A stretch of DNA of 29,622 nt, from the NCBI GenBank assembly GCA_910588555.1, contig CAJUPC010000027.1:1-29622 (forward strand). The letters run 5' to 3'. Shown in pieces: positions 6,159-14,350 of this stretch (positions within the stretch are counted from its first letter, which is position 1; every line of letters starts with the position of its first letter). The notes below the pieces were generated by a model. That model did not search any database, was not told where the DNA came from, and saw only the letters and a list, made by a program, of their open reading frames with translations. The position numbers and the translations under genes were made by a program. This DNA comes from Candidatus Gastranaerophilales bacterium (GTDB lineage: Bacteria; Cyanobacteriota; Vampirovibrionia; Gastranaerophilales; Gastranaerophilaceae).

Positions 6159-7865
6159 TTATGATTGTTTTTCTTCATAATCTTCTGCAATAGAGCTTAA
6201 AAGCGTTTCTGTTTCTACCATGTGTTCGCCTAAGAGGCAGGCAATTTCTTGAACAATAGATATATTTTTGGAGATAACTTCATGAGCTTTTTGAGAAATT
6301 TTTTCTCTGTTAGTCTCAGATGAAGTAACATCGGTTATTACAGCACCTACAATTTCGTTTTCTTCGATAGTAAATGCTGATATGTCATAAAGTCTGTTTT
6401 TGACGTGGTATCTTTCTTTTCTCAAATCTTTTCCTGTTTTGAGAATTGTTTTGAAAATGTCCGCAAAATCAACAATTCTTTCTATTGCGGCACCTGCAAG
6501 ACCGTCGGGACGAGATTTAAAAACTTCATACATGTCGCCTGTGAACATTTTTAAGAAACTGTCATTTGCTTCAATAATATTCATATTATTATCTACCATA
6601 ACAACAGCGGCAGGCATACATCTTATCATAGCGGCGGCTTTTCTCATTGCGGTTTTTCTCATATAAGATACGCACATTGAAGGTTCAGCATCGCCGTCTA
6701 AAAGTGCTTTTGCAAGGTCGCGGCATGTAGGATAGCCGCATCCGCCGCAATTTAGTTCGTCATCAATTGAATGCTTACCGATTTTTTTCAGTGTTTTTAG
6801 AATAGTATCAAGCGGGTAGGCTGTATCAACTATTTTTTTAGTTTCAATAGGATAATCGACAACAACTTTGGGTGTTTGAGGTATCTTTTCACGTTTTTTC
6901 TCTTTGGTAAGAATATCCGATACCATTGTGATTCCCGCTTTTTCTGAAGAAATACAGGGACCTCCGACGCATCCGCCGTCACAGGCAAGTGCTTCAATAA
7001 AAATTGTTTTGTCTAAATTGTCAGGATTAAGGTTTTTTAAAGCCCTTCTTAATGATTGCAGACCGCAAATTTCTAACAGCTGGACATTATCATTAACGCC
7101 TGATTTTTTAATTGTTTTGTTCATTCCACCGTCAATCGGATATAATGTTCCTTCGTATGCGGATTCCGGAACAAATTTAAATTTATCGTCTTTTGCAACT
7201 TTTGAGATATCAATAATTTCTTCGTTGAACCACATTCTAAGTTCTTCAAAAGTCAAAGCAACATCAAACAAACCTGAATATGTAACTTCATTTTTTTTGC
7301 CGATACAGGGGCCTATAAAAACAACAGCAATGTCATTTCCAAAAGTTTCTTTTAACATTTTTGCATGGGTCATTAATGGAGAACCTATCGGTGTTATATA
7401 TTTGGTAAATTCAGGCATGTAATGTCTAATGTAATCAACAATTACAGGGCAGGCACTGGATATAAATAATCCTTTTTCTGCTTCGTTAAGCATTTGAGCT
7501 GTTTTTATCGAAACTTCCTGAGCACCTAATGCTGTTTCTGATACATCTTTAAAGCCGAGTTGTTTTAAAAGGGCAATCATTTTTTCAGCTGAGTTCTCAA
7601 AAGAAGCTCGCCAGGAGGGTGCAAGAGATACGTAAACATCTTTTTTTGCTCTTATTAATGTTTTTGCCTTATCAATATCACATCTGACACGCTTAGCGTT
7701 AGATGGGCAAGTTTTTACACAGTTGCCACATGCAATACATTTTTCAGGGATTACAGAAGCGTGTCCGTTTTCGATTTTAATCGCTTTGACGGGGCATTCC
7801 CTGATACATTTATAGCAGTCGTGACATTCGTTTGTCAATGTGTAAACCGGATACATACTGTTCAT
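6159..7865 (-). CDS. sensory-type [FeFe] hydrogenase with PAS domain (HydS-like)
   Basis: 568 aa. Order of domains: two 4Fe-4S sites (C14/17/20/24 and C43/46/49/53), an H-cluster domain (about 75-310), a further Fe-S motif with four cysteines (NCGGCGYPTC, C373/376/381, then C398), a PAS domain (about 412-520) and a short C-terminal helix. The H-cluster loops are L1 SSACPV, L2 GPCIGKK (C187) and L3 LACDGGC (C295, C299). In L1 the ligand cysteine C139 is kept, but the residue before it, the proton-relay cysteine of catalytic enzymes, is alanine (A138). That change is known from HydS of Thermotoga, a slow, sensor-like hydrogenase. I infer an H2 or redox sensor that signals through the PAS domain to the adjacent phosphatase. 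An AAGGA site supports the first of the two near ATGs. Confidence 0.9.
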   Translation of the reverse strand: MNSMYPVYTLTNECHDCYKCIRECPVKAIKIENGHASVIPEKCIACGNCVKTCPSNAKRVRCDIDKAKTLIRAKKDVYVSLAPSWRASFENSAEKMIALLKQLGFKDVSETALGAQEVSIKTAQMLNEAEKGLFISSACPVIVDYIRHYMPEFTKYITPIGSPLMTHAKMLKETFGNDIAVVFIGPCIGKKNEVTYSGLFDVALTFEELRMWFNEEIIDISKVAKDDKFKFVPESAYEGTLYPIDGGMNKTIKKSGVNDNVQLLEICGLQSLRRALKNLNPDNLDKTIFIEALACDGGCVGGPCISSEKAGITMVSDILTKEKKREKIPQTPKVVVDYPIETKKIVDTAYPLDTILKTLKKIGKHSIDDELNCGGCGYPTCRDLAKALLDGDAEPSMCVSYMRKTAMRKAAAMIRCMPAAVVMVDNNMNIIEANDSFLKMFTGDMYEVFKSRPDGLAGAAIERIVDFADIFKTILKTGKDLRKERYHVKNRLYDISAFTIEENEIVGAVITDVTSSETNREKISQKAHEVISKNISIVQEIACLLGEHMVETETLLSSIAEDYEEKQS

Positions 7866-7907
7866 TTTTTAATCCTTTTGTATATGTGTAAGAGACCAAT
7901 AATTGAT

Positions 7908-8147
7908 TTATATAAATTTTGAAAGAATTTCTGATAATTTTTCTTCCGTAACGCTGTTATATTCAACACCATTTATGACAACATTGGGTCCGAGTGCGCA
8001 TTTACCTTCACATCTTGCACCTGAAAGGTCTATGTCGGCTTCAATATCGTGCGCTTTAATAAATGCTTCTATAAATGCTAAATTCTGTTGGTTTCCGCGT
8101 GCAAAGCATGAACTTCCCATACAAACTGTTATATTAATTTTTGCCAT
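7908..8147 (-). CDS. thioredoxin-fold [2Fe-2S] ferredoxin-like protein, first gene of hydrogenase operon
   Basis: 79 aa, paralogous to the protein at 4605. Cysteines C9, C14, C46 and C50 (CMGSSC, RCEGKC) are the NuoE-like set for a [2Fe-2S] cluster; no other domain is present. It heads the leftward operon and is followed 42 bp later by the PAS-type hydrogenase. An electron-transfer link between the hydrogenase and another redox partner is likely from the family, but the partner is unknown. The AAGGAAG site 6 nt before the ATG supports the start. Confidence 0.85.
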   Translation of the reverse strand: MAKINITVCMGSSCFARGNQQNLAFIEAFIKAHDIEADIDLSGARCEGKCALGPNVVINGVEYNSVTEEKLSEILSKFI

Positions 8148-8171
8148 ATTAAACTTCCTTGTATAATTTAT

Positions 8172-8200
8172 ATTTTATAACATTTTATCAATTCTTGCAA
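8172..8200 (-). promoter_or_regulatory. predicted promoter of the sensor-hydrogenase operon
   Basis: Minus strand: TTGCAA (8200-8195), 17-bp spacer, TAAAAT (8177-8172). The start near 8165 leaves an 18-nt leader with an AAGGAAG site. The same TTGCAA-17-TAAAAT arrangement occurs upstream of lptB. Confidence 0.55.
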
Positions 8201-8269
8201 GAGGTATTACTTGAAAATTTTGAAAAATCGTTTGTAATATTGTCGTATATACTTTTACATTAGCAGAAA

Positions 8270-8782
8270 CTAAAATTTTAGAAATGTTATGAATTTGTCG
8301 CCGTATTTTTTCTGTTTGATTACTTCAAATCCTTGAAAATCAACTTCGGTCACGTGTTCAAGAATGATTATTCCGTCGGCAATGTCTTTTACCGCTTGCA
8401 GACTTTTTTCATAAATTCCCGAAAAATACGGAGGGTCAATATATATTACGTCAAATTTGTCAAGTTTCGAGGTAAATTTTAAACTGTCACATGTGAATAA
8501 TTTTGGTGATATTTCAAATTTTTTAAAATTTGATTTTATTATTGATGTTACTTTCGGATTTTTTTCAAGTGCTGTAACAGAGCTAAAACCGCGTGATAAT
8601 GCTTCAAGTCCCATAATTCCCGAACCTGCATACATATCGAGAAATGAACTTCCTTCAAACTCAATCATCGATTGCAGTGTGTTGAAAACGCTCATTCTTA
8701 CTTTTGAAAGGGTCGGGCGTGTTATATTTTCGTCGGGTGCTGTAACTTTTCTGCCTTTAAATTTGCCTGCTGTAATAATCAT
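8270..8782 (-). CDS. rsmD: 16S rRNA (guanine966-N2)-methyltransferase RsmD
   Basis: 170 aa. It methylates G966 of 16S rRNA in the small subunit, using S-adenosylmethionine. The N-terminus ITAGKFKGRKV and TRPT-x(3)-VR are typical of RsmD. The SAM-binding motif is LDMYAGSGIMGLEALSRG (about 48-65), and the catalytic IDPPY is at 115-119 of a Rossmann-fold methyltransferase. The length is slightly short of the usual 180-200 but all motifs are present. It is divergent from fixC across 43 bp. A TAAAAT on the minus strand (8794-8789) ends 6 bases before the ATG and there is no Shine-Dalgarno, so the mRNA is predicted to be leaderless. Confidence 0.92.
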   Translation of the reverse strand: MIITAGKFKGRKVTAPDENITRPTLSKVRMSVFNTLQSMIEFEGSSFLDMYAGSGIMGLEALSRGFSSVTALEKNPKVTSIIKSNFKKFEISPKLFTCDSLKFTSKLDKFDVIYIDPPYFSGIYEKSLQAVKDIADGIIILEHVTEVDFQGFEVIKQKKYGDKFITFLKF

Positions 8783-8825
8783 ATAGCTATTTTACAATGA
8801 ACATGATTTAGTGTATAATTTTGTT
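8783..8825. promoter_or_regulatory. interleaved divergent leaderless promoters of rsmD and fixC
   Basis: Rightward: TTTACA (8791-8796), 17 bp, TATAAT (8814-8819), then 6 bases to ATG 8826. Leftward: TATACA (8817-8812), 17 bp, TAAAAT (8794-8789), then 6 bases to ATG 8782. Each -35 overlaps the other promoter's -10, so the whole 43-bp gap is two promoters sharing the same DNA. Confidence 0.75.
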
Positions 8826-10130
8826 ATGGAGAGAGAAGATAATAAATGTAATGTTATAGTTGTAGGCGGCGGACCTGCGGGAATTTCCTGTGCGGTTACG
8901 ATTGCGCGCGCGGGAATGGAAGTTGTTTTGATTGAACGCGGGAAGTTTTCGGGAAGTAAAAACATGTTTGGCGGTGCGATTTATGCAAAACATGTACGTG
9001 AGGTATTTCCTGATTTTGAAAAAACAGCTCCGCTTCAACGTAGAAATGTTGAACATAAATATGCTCTTCTTGGTGAAGATGATGGAACTGTTATTTCTTA
9101 TAAAAATAAAGTTGAGGGTGACAGTTACACTGTTGTTCGTGCTGAATTTGACCGCTGGATGGCCGAACAGGCAAAGAAAGAGGGCGTCATTCTTGTTGAA
9201 GAAACTGTTGTTAGAGAATTAATTGTTGAAAACGATTGTGTTAAGGGCGTTAGAACAGAAATTGAAGATTATTATGCAGATATTGTTGTGCTTGCAGACG
9301 GTGTAAATTCTTTGCTTGCTAAACAAATCGGACTTCGCGGTAATATTAACCCCGAAGATGTTGCATTGAGTGTTAAAGAGGTGATAAAGCTTGAGCCCGA
9401 AAAGATTAACGACAGATTTCATGTAGATGGAAATGAGGGTTGTGTTTATGAAATTTTCGGTGGTCCTATGCTCGGAATGCTCGGGCTCGGATTTTTGTAT
9501 ACCAATAAAAATTCAATCAGTATCGGGCTGGGCGTTACATTAAGCGAACTTATGAAGCATGAATTAAAACCTTATGAAATGCTTGATAAGTTGAAAGCTC
9601 ATCCGCAAATTGCTCCTTTAATAAAAGACGGCGAAGTTTTGGAATATTCTGCTCATTTAATTCCCGAGGGCGGATACAAAAAAATTCCGCAATTATATAA
9701 ATCAGGCGTAATGGTATGCGGAGATGCTGCAATGCTTGTAAACAATATGCATTGGGAAGGTACCAATTTGGCTATGATTTCGGGTAAATTTGCCGGTGAG
9801 ACGGCTGTTATTGCACTCGGTAAAAAAGATTATTCCGAAAATACTCTTTCGTTTTATCAAAAATTGCTTGAAAATTCTTTTATAATTAAAGATTTACGTA
9901 CTTACAGAAATCTTATGAGCGATGTTGAGGAAAGAGCGTTTGACTTTTTGGGTTATTATCCCGAAAAGATTAACGAATTTTTTAAATTATTTACAGCTGT
10001 TGACGGAATTCCTAAACGTGAAAAATTCAGGAAATTTATAAAAAGCTTTTTCACTGACAGAAAAATTTCCGAGATTTTTAAAGACGCGTGGACTGCTGTT
10101 AAATTATTATGGAGTATTTTGATAAAATGA
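8826..10130 (+). CDS. fixC: FixC-like FAD-dependent electron-transfer oxidoreductase
   Basis: 434 aa from ATG 8826. The frame is open to a GTG at 8811, but that lies within the predicted -10 region, so the ATG is preferred. GGGPAG (14-19) begins an FAD-binding Rossmann fold; VVLADGVNSLLAKQIG and VMVCGDAAMLV are the second and third FAD motifs of the geranylgeranyl-reductase/FixC family. FixC proteins, with FixX, pass electrons from an electron-transfer flavoprotein to quinone or another low-potential acceptor. FixX follows in ATGA overlap, but no fixA/fixB (ETF) genes are in the window, so the electron donor must be elsewhere or different. The C-terminus is lysine-rich (about 385-430) with no clear transmembrane helix. 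Confidence 0.85.
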   Translation: MEREDNKCNVIVVGGGPAGISCAVTIARAGMEVVLIERGKFSGSKNMFGGAIYAKHVREVFPDFEKTAPLQRRNVEHKYALLGEDDGTVISYKNKVEGDSYTVVRAEFDRWMAEQAKKEGVILVEETVVRELIVENDCVKGVRTEIEDYYADIVVLADGVNSLLAKQIGLRGNINPEDVALSVKEVIKLEPEKINDRFHVDGNEGCVYEIFGGPMLGMLGLGFLYTNKNSISIGLGVTLSELMKHELKPYEMLDKLKAHPQIAPLIKDGEVLEYSAHLIPEGGYKKIPQLYKSGVMVCGDAAMLVNNMHWEGTNLAMISGKFAGETAVIALGKKDYSENTLSFYQKLLENSFIIKDLRTYRNLMSDVEERAFDFLGYYPEKINEFFKLFTAVDGIPKREKFRKFIKSFFTDRKISEIFKDAWTAVKLLWSILIK

Positions 10131-10402
10131 GTTTAGAAGATAAATTGTATACAGTAAAATATACGCCAGATACGGTTTCTCACCTGCAGCCCGTGCAGGA
10201 ATGCTGCCGTGTATGCAAGTCTAAAATTTGTACAATAATCTGTCCTGCAGGGGTTTATGAGTGGGATGAGAGATTGAATAAACTTATCGTGAATTATGAA
10301 AACTGCCTTGAATGCGGCGCCTGCAGAATTGCCTGTGAAAGCTGTTCACTCGGTTGGGAATATCCTAAAGGTACAAAGGGTGTAATATTCAAGAGAGGAT
10401 AA
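10127..10402 (+). CDS. fixX: FixX-like 4Fe-4S ferredoxin
   Basis: 91 aa starting at the ATG of the ATGA overlap with the fixC stop; an earlier ATG at 10109 has no ribosome-binding site, whereas GGAG at 10111-10114 precedes 10127. The C-terminal half is the FixX signature: ICPAGVYEWDE, then ENCLECGACRIAC (C60/63/66/70) and WEYPKGTKGV. The first part adds further cysteines (C26, C27, C30, C35, C39), enough for a second cluster. It would take electrons from, or give electrons to, the FAD protein encoded upstream. No terminator is seen; the next gene has its own strong promoter 44 bp downstream. Confidence 0.88.
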   Translation: MSLEDKLYTVKYTPDTVSHLQPVQECCRVCKSKICTIICPAGVYEWDERLNKLIVNYENCLECGACRIACESCSLGWEYPKGTKGVIFKRG

Positions 10403-10446
10403 AGTATAGGTTTAGCTGTATTTAGACGAAATTCTTAACAAAAAAC

Positions 10447-10475
10447 TTGACAGAATTGCAAAAAACTTTCATAAT
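10447..10475 (+). promoter_or_regulatory. strong predicted promoter of the gene at 10500
   Basis: TTGACA (10447-10452, consensus), 17-bp spacer, CATAAT (10470-10475). The start near 10482 gives a 19-nt leader containing GAGAGG 5 nt before the ATG. Confidence 0.7.
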
Positions 10476-10499
10476 AAATGTATCAGAAAGAGAGGCATT

Positions 10500-10874
10500 A
10501 TGAAAGAAGAATACACAAACCAACACAGACGCTGGTATGATAAAGACCCTGTTTTATCACAGGCTGTAAGCACTTTAGAAAAATCTGATGATGAAACTCA
10601 AATCAGAATAGCTTTGAACTTAATTAAAATTATTATTGAACACAATATTGAAGATGAAAAATTTGAAGCAGTTGAAGATATTATCAACGCTGTAGGCTCA
10701 GGGCTTGACGACAACAGAAAAGGACGCTGGTACGATATTGATACAACTTTAAGAACTGCCATGAACATGCTTCAAAATTGCCCCGAAGCTACACAGCATA
10801 TTATTGCCAAAGAAATGGCTAAAATGGTTGTTGACAGAATTAAAAAAGACGAGGACGATGAAGAAGAAGTTTAA
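10500..10874 (+). CDS. hypothetical acidic protein with internal duplication
   Basis: I do not recognise this family. The 124 residues are two copies of one unit. Copy 1 (about residues 10-53) runs RRWYDKDPVLSQAVSTLEK...TQIRIALNLIKIIIEHNI; copy 2 (about 76-118) runs GRWYDIDTTLRTAMNMLQN...TQHIIAKEMAKMVVDRIK. The shared pattern is RWYDxDxxLxxAxxxLxx, a short loop with TQxxIA, and a closing helix, suggesting a two-helix repeat. The C-terminus is strongly acidic (KKDEDDEEEV). It is soluble and has no signal peptide. It has its own consensus-like promoter and leader, so it may be well expressed. Its 3' end is convergent with the secreted-protein gene at 10881, separated by 6 bp. Confidence 0.75.
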   Translation: MKEEYTNQHRRWYDKDPVLSQAVSTLEKSDDETQIRIALNLIKIIIEHNIEDEKFEAVEDIINAVGSGLDDNRKGRWYDIDTTLRTAMNMLQNCPEATQHIIAKEMAKMVVDRIKKDEDDEEEV

Positions 10875-10880
10875 ATCTTC

Positions 10881-11444
10881 TTACAATTGAATTGTTCTCA
10901 AAATCATATAATATCTGTGATTGCCCCAGTAAATCACGAGCGAAATGAAGTTGTTTTCCAAATCCGTAACTTCTAAAAACGTATTTGGTGCCGGTTTGCG
11001 CTGTGATGATTTGATATGTTTTCCGACAAAATCATGGAATTTTAAATGAAATTTTTGTGTCGGAGTTAATTTGATTTTGGGAAGGTTTTCGTCATAAAAT
11101 CCCAATGGAACAATTTCCCTGTTGTATACGGGGATTATATATTTAACTTTGCCCTGTTCTTTGAATAAAATATACCAGTTTCCTTTGTGTTCGCGCGGGG
11201 TTAAGAGATAATAACCGGGTTCAATAACCGTATTTTTAAACACAAGCTGTGTTGTGAGTCTAAAAAGCGGGTATGGCGACCACGCAGAATATTGTGTGTC
11301 GTACATCTCTCCGGGGTCGATATTATGAACATAAGAAAAGTTTGCCGGTTCTAAATCTCTGTAAATTTGTTCGTAATCTGTTTCTTGCGCAGAAGCAGAC
11401 ATTGCAAATAGTATCAAGCATAATGTTAACAGTAACTTTTTCAT
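10881..11444 (-). CDS. secreted hypothetical protein
   Basis: 187 aa. The first 19 residues (MKKLLLTLCLILFAMSASA, then QE) are a clear Sec signal peptide with an ASA-type cleavage site, so the mature protein of about 168 residues is exported to the periplasm or outer surface. It is rich in aromatic residues and beta-strand-like segments (ILFKEQGKVKYIIPVYNR, FISLVIYWGNHRYYMIL) and has no cysteines in the mature part. I cannot assign a family. A TAAAAT on the minus strand (11457-11452) ends 7 bases before the ATG with no Shine-Dalgarno, again predicting an almost leaderless mRNA. It is divergent from speB. Confidence 0.75.
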   Translation of the reverse strand: MKKLLLTLCLILFAMSASAQETDYEQIYRDLEPANFSYVHNIDPGEMYDTQYSAWSPYPLFRLTTQLVFKNTVIEPGYYLLTPREHKGNWYILFKEQGKVKYIIPVYNREIVPLGFYDENLPKIKLTPTQKFHLKFHDFVGKHIKSSQRKPAPNTFLEVTDLENNFISLVIYWGNHRYYMILRTIQL

Positions 11445-11466
11445 ACTTTCTATTTTAATGGTTTAG

Positions 11467-11495
11467 TTGAAAAAAGCAAGTCTTTTTGTTAGAAT
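11467..11495 (+). promoter_or_regulatory. predicted promoter of the speB-ligA operon
   Basis: TTGAAA (11467-11472), 17-bp spacer, TAGAAT (11490-11495). The start near 11502 is followed by AAGGAGA 9 nt before ATG 11527. Confidence 0.65.
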
Positions 11496-11526
11496 TATCA
11501 ATATAGTTTTATAAGGAGAAAAAATT

Positions 11527-12363
11527 ATGCTCACAGGGCCGTTTTTGGATAGAAATTGGATGGGACAGAATGAAGATTACGACTCTTCTGATATTATTAT
11601 GCTTGGAATGCCGTTTGACGGTACGGTTTCTTACCGTTCAGGCTCACGTTTTGCACCGGAGCAAATAAGGCTTGCAAGCTGGGGATTGGAAGAATATTCG
11701 CCGAAATTTGATAAACAGCTTGAAGATGTTAATTTTCATGACGCGGGAGATTTGGAATTTCCGCTCGGAAATACTTACAAGTCGCTTGATTTAATTCAAA
11801 AAAATGTTGAGGAAATATACAAAGACGGCAAAAGAGTTTTTGGTATAGGTGGCGAACATCTTGTAACATTGCCTGAAATTCAAGCTGTGTCAAAGTTCTA
11901 TGACAATCTGGCAATTGTTCATTTTGACGCCCACACTGATTTGAGAGAAGAATATCTTGGCGAAGAAATGTCGCATTCGGCTGTTATACGTCATTGTTCA
12001 AAAATCGTTGGTCCTGAAAATATTAAACAAATCGGAATTCGTTCAGGCATGAAAGAAGAATGGGAGTTTATGAAAAAGCATAATACTCTTATTTCTGAAT
12101 ATTCAGGTCTTGATTGTTTGAAAGACAAAAAGATTTTTGTAACGGTTGATTTGGATTGTTTAGACCCATCTGTAATGCCCGGAACAGGTACACCCGAAAG
12201 CGGTGGTATGCAGTTTAATGAGCTTGTCGGCTGGTTTGAATATCTTAAAAACTTTGATATTATAGGTGTAGATGTTGTAGAACTTGCTCCCGATTACGAT
12301 GCGTCAGGTGTTTCTACTGCCGTTGCTACAAAGGTTATACGTGAGCTGTTAATGGTTATGTAA
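11527..12363 (+). CDS. speB: agmatinase / arginase-family ureohydrolase
   Basis: 278 aa. Agmatinase splits agmatine into putrescine and urea. The binuclear manganese motifs are complete: GGEH (H111), DAHTD (D134, H136, D138) and DLDCLDP (D208, D210). The position before GGEH and the sequence GTGTPESGGMQFNE fit bacterial SpeB-like agmatinases better than arginases, but the family also holds guanidinobutyrase and formiminoglutamase, so the substrate is inferred. It is the first gene of a rightward operon; ligA begins 1 bp after its stop. A clear AAGGAG precedes the ATG. Confidence 0.85.
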   Translation: MLTGPFLDRNWMGQNEDYDSSDIIMLGMPFDGTVSYRSGSRFAPEQIRLASWGLEEYSPKFDKQLEDVNFHDAGDLEFPLGNTYKSLDLIQKNVEEIYKDGKRVFGIGGEHLVTLPEIQAVSKFYDNLAIVHFDAHTDLREEYLGEEMSHSAVIRHCSKIVGPENIKQIGIRSGMKEEWEFMKKHNTLISEYSGLDCLKDKKIFVTVDLDCLDPSVMPGTGTPESGGMQFNELVGWFEYLKNFDIIGVDVVELAPDYDASGVSTAVATKVIRELLMVM

Positions 12364-12364
12364 A

Positions 12365-14344
12365 ATGGTTATTGAACGAATAAATTTTCTAAAAGACGAA
12401 ATAAATAAAGCAAATTATAAATATTATGTTGAAGATAATCCGACTTTAAGCGATTTGGAATATGATAAAATGTTTGCGGAACTTAAAGAATTAGAGGCGC
12501 AAAATCCGCTTTTAATTTCTCCGGACAGCCCGACGCAACGTGTCGGCTCGGTGAGTGAAAAGTTTTTTCCGCACAAACATAAATATCGGCTTTACAGTCT
12601 TGACAATACTTATGAATATGAGGATTTGGAAGATTGGTATAAAAAAATCGTTAAAGAATACGGCGAACAGGAACTTGTTTGCGAACTTAAGATTGACGGA
12701 CTTGCAATTGCTTTGACTTACGAAAAAGGTGTTTTTGTTCGAGGTGTAACACGCGGCGACGGTGTTACGGGTGAAGATATTACCAATAATCTTAAAACTA
12801 TTAAGGCAATTCCTCTGAAACTTTTTGAACCTGTTGATGTCGAGGTCAGAGGCGAAGTTTATATGCCGAAATCGTCGTTTGAAAAATTAAACGAAGAAAA
12901 TTTGAAACTTGGAGAAAAGCTTTTTGCAAACCCCAGAAATGCCGCAGCAGGCTCAATAAGACAGCTTGATAGTACGATTACCGCAAAACGCGATCTGTCA
13001 ATGTTTTGCTATACAGCAATTTTTACGGATAATCAAGAAAATTTACCAAAAACTCATTACGACAGCATTATGTATCTTAAAAAACTCGGGTTTAAAACAA
13101 ATCCGAATATAGAACTTTGCAAAGACGCTCAAGAAGCTGTTAAATATTGCAAAGAATGGGATGAAAAACGCTTTTCGCTTGATTATGCAACCGACGGCGT
13201 TGTAATTAAGGTAAACGATTTGCTTGTTCAGCAGGAAATGGGATTTACATCACGTGCCCCAAAATGGGCTACAGCTTTTAAATTCCCTCCCGAAGAAGCT
13301 GCAACAACTTTAATTAAAATTGAAGAAAGCGTAGGGAAAACAGGTGCAATCACACCGATTGCCGTACTTGACCCTGTACAGCTCGGCGGAAGCACTGTGG
13401 CACGCGCAAGTTTGCACAATTTTGATGAAGTCGGAAGACTTGATGTCCGAATTGGCGATAGAGTTTACATAAAAAAAGCCGCGGAAATTATTCCAAAAGT
13501 GGTAAAAGTTATTGAAGATGAAGCTCATTTTGAAAGACATGTATATACTCCTCCCGAAACCTGTCCGTCTTGTAATGCAAAACTTGTTACCCATGATGAC
13601 GAAGTTAATTTGTACTGCGATAATCCCGAATGTCCTGCAAAAGTTTGTGCGGCTATTGAATATTGGGTTTCAAAAGATGCTATGGATATTGATAAAGTCG
13701 GTCCTTCTGTTATTGCTCAGCTTTATAATAAAAGATTTATTAAAAATGCGGTTGATTTATACAAACTTTCAATGCAAGATTTTATGCAATTGGATTTGGT
13801 AAAAGAAAAATCTGCGTTTAATATGTATACGGCAATCCAAAACAGCAAAAACCGACCGCTTGCCCGACTTTTGACGGCATTTACCATAAGAAATGTAGGT
13901 AAAGAAACAGCAAATGTTCTTGCCTCAGAATTTGGAACATTAGAAAATATTATGAAAGCTTCCATAGATGAACTTGCATGTGTTGAGGGTATAGGCGCTA
14001 TTATTGCAAAGGATATTTATGAATTTTTCAGAAAGCCGGAAACTATTAAAATGATTGAAGAATTAAGAGAACTGGGGGTTGAACCTGCTCCGCCCGTTCA
14101 GAATGTTTCCGATGAATTTAAGGGAAAAACTTTTGTTCTGACAGGAACATTACAAAATATGACGAGAGATAAAGCTTCTGAAATTATTAAGCAAATGGGC
14201 GGAAAAACCGCTTCATCAGTGTCAAAGAACACTTCTTTTGTTGTCGCCGGAGAAAATGCCGGTTCAAAATTGGACAAAGCTCAAAAATTAGGTGTTATAA
14301 TATTATCAGAAAATGAATTTCTTGAAATGATAAATGAAGGTTAA
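12365..14344 (+). CDS. ligA: NAD-dependent DNA ligase LigA
   Basis: 659 aa, normal length. It seals nicks in DNA during replication and repair, using NAD+. Domains in order: the Ia domain at the N-terminus (YYVEDNPTLSDLEYD), the adenylation domain with the KIDG motif (K109 is the AMP-linked lysine) and NPRNAAAGS, the OB fold, a four-cysteine zinc finger (CPSC...CDNPEC, about 400-425), helix-hairpin-helix motifs, and a C-terminal BRCT domain beginning near FKGKTFVLTG. It starts 1 bp after the speB stop, so translation is probably coupled; only a weak Shine-Dalgarno is seen. The next gene follows 6 bp later. Confidence 0.97.
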   Translation: MVIERINFLKDEINKANYKYYVEDNPTLSDLEYDKMFAELKELEAQNPLLISPDSPTQRVGSVSEKFFPHKHKYRLYSLDNTYEYEDLEDWYKKIVKEYGEQELVCELKIDGLAIALTYEKGVFVRGVTRGDGVTGEDITNNLKTIKAIPLKLFEPVDVEVRGEVYMPKSSFEKLNEENLKLGEKLFANPRNAAAGSIRQLDSTITAKRDLSMFCYTAIFTDNQENLPKTHYDSIMYLKKLGFKTNPNIELCKDAQEAVKYCKEWDEKRFSLDYATDGVVIKVNDLLVQQEMGFTSRAPKWATAFKFPPEEAATTLIKIEESVGKTGAITPIAVLDPVQLGGSTVARASLHNFDEVGRLDVRIGDRVYIKKAAEIIPKVVKVIEDEAHFERHVYTPPETCPSCNAKLVTHDDEVNLYCDNPECPAKVCAAIEYWVSKDAMDIDKVGPSVIAQLYNKRFIKNAVDLYKLSMQDFMQLDLVKEKSAFNMYTAIQNSKNRPLARLLTAFTIRNVGKETANVLASEFGTLENIMKASIDELACVEGIGAIIAKDIYEFFRKPETIKMIEELRELGVEPAPPVQNVSDEFKGKTFVLTGTLQNMTRDKASEIIKQMGGKTASSVSKNTSFVVAGENAGSKLDKAQKLGVIILSENEFLEMINEG

Positions 14345-14350
14345 GGATTT

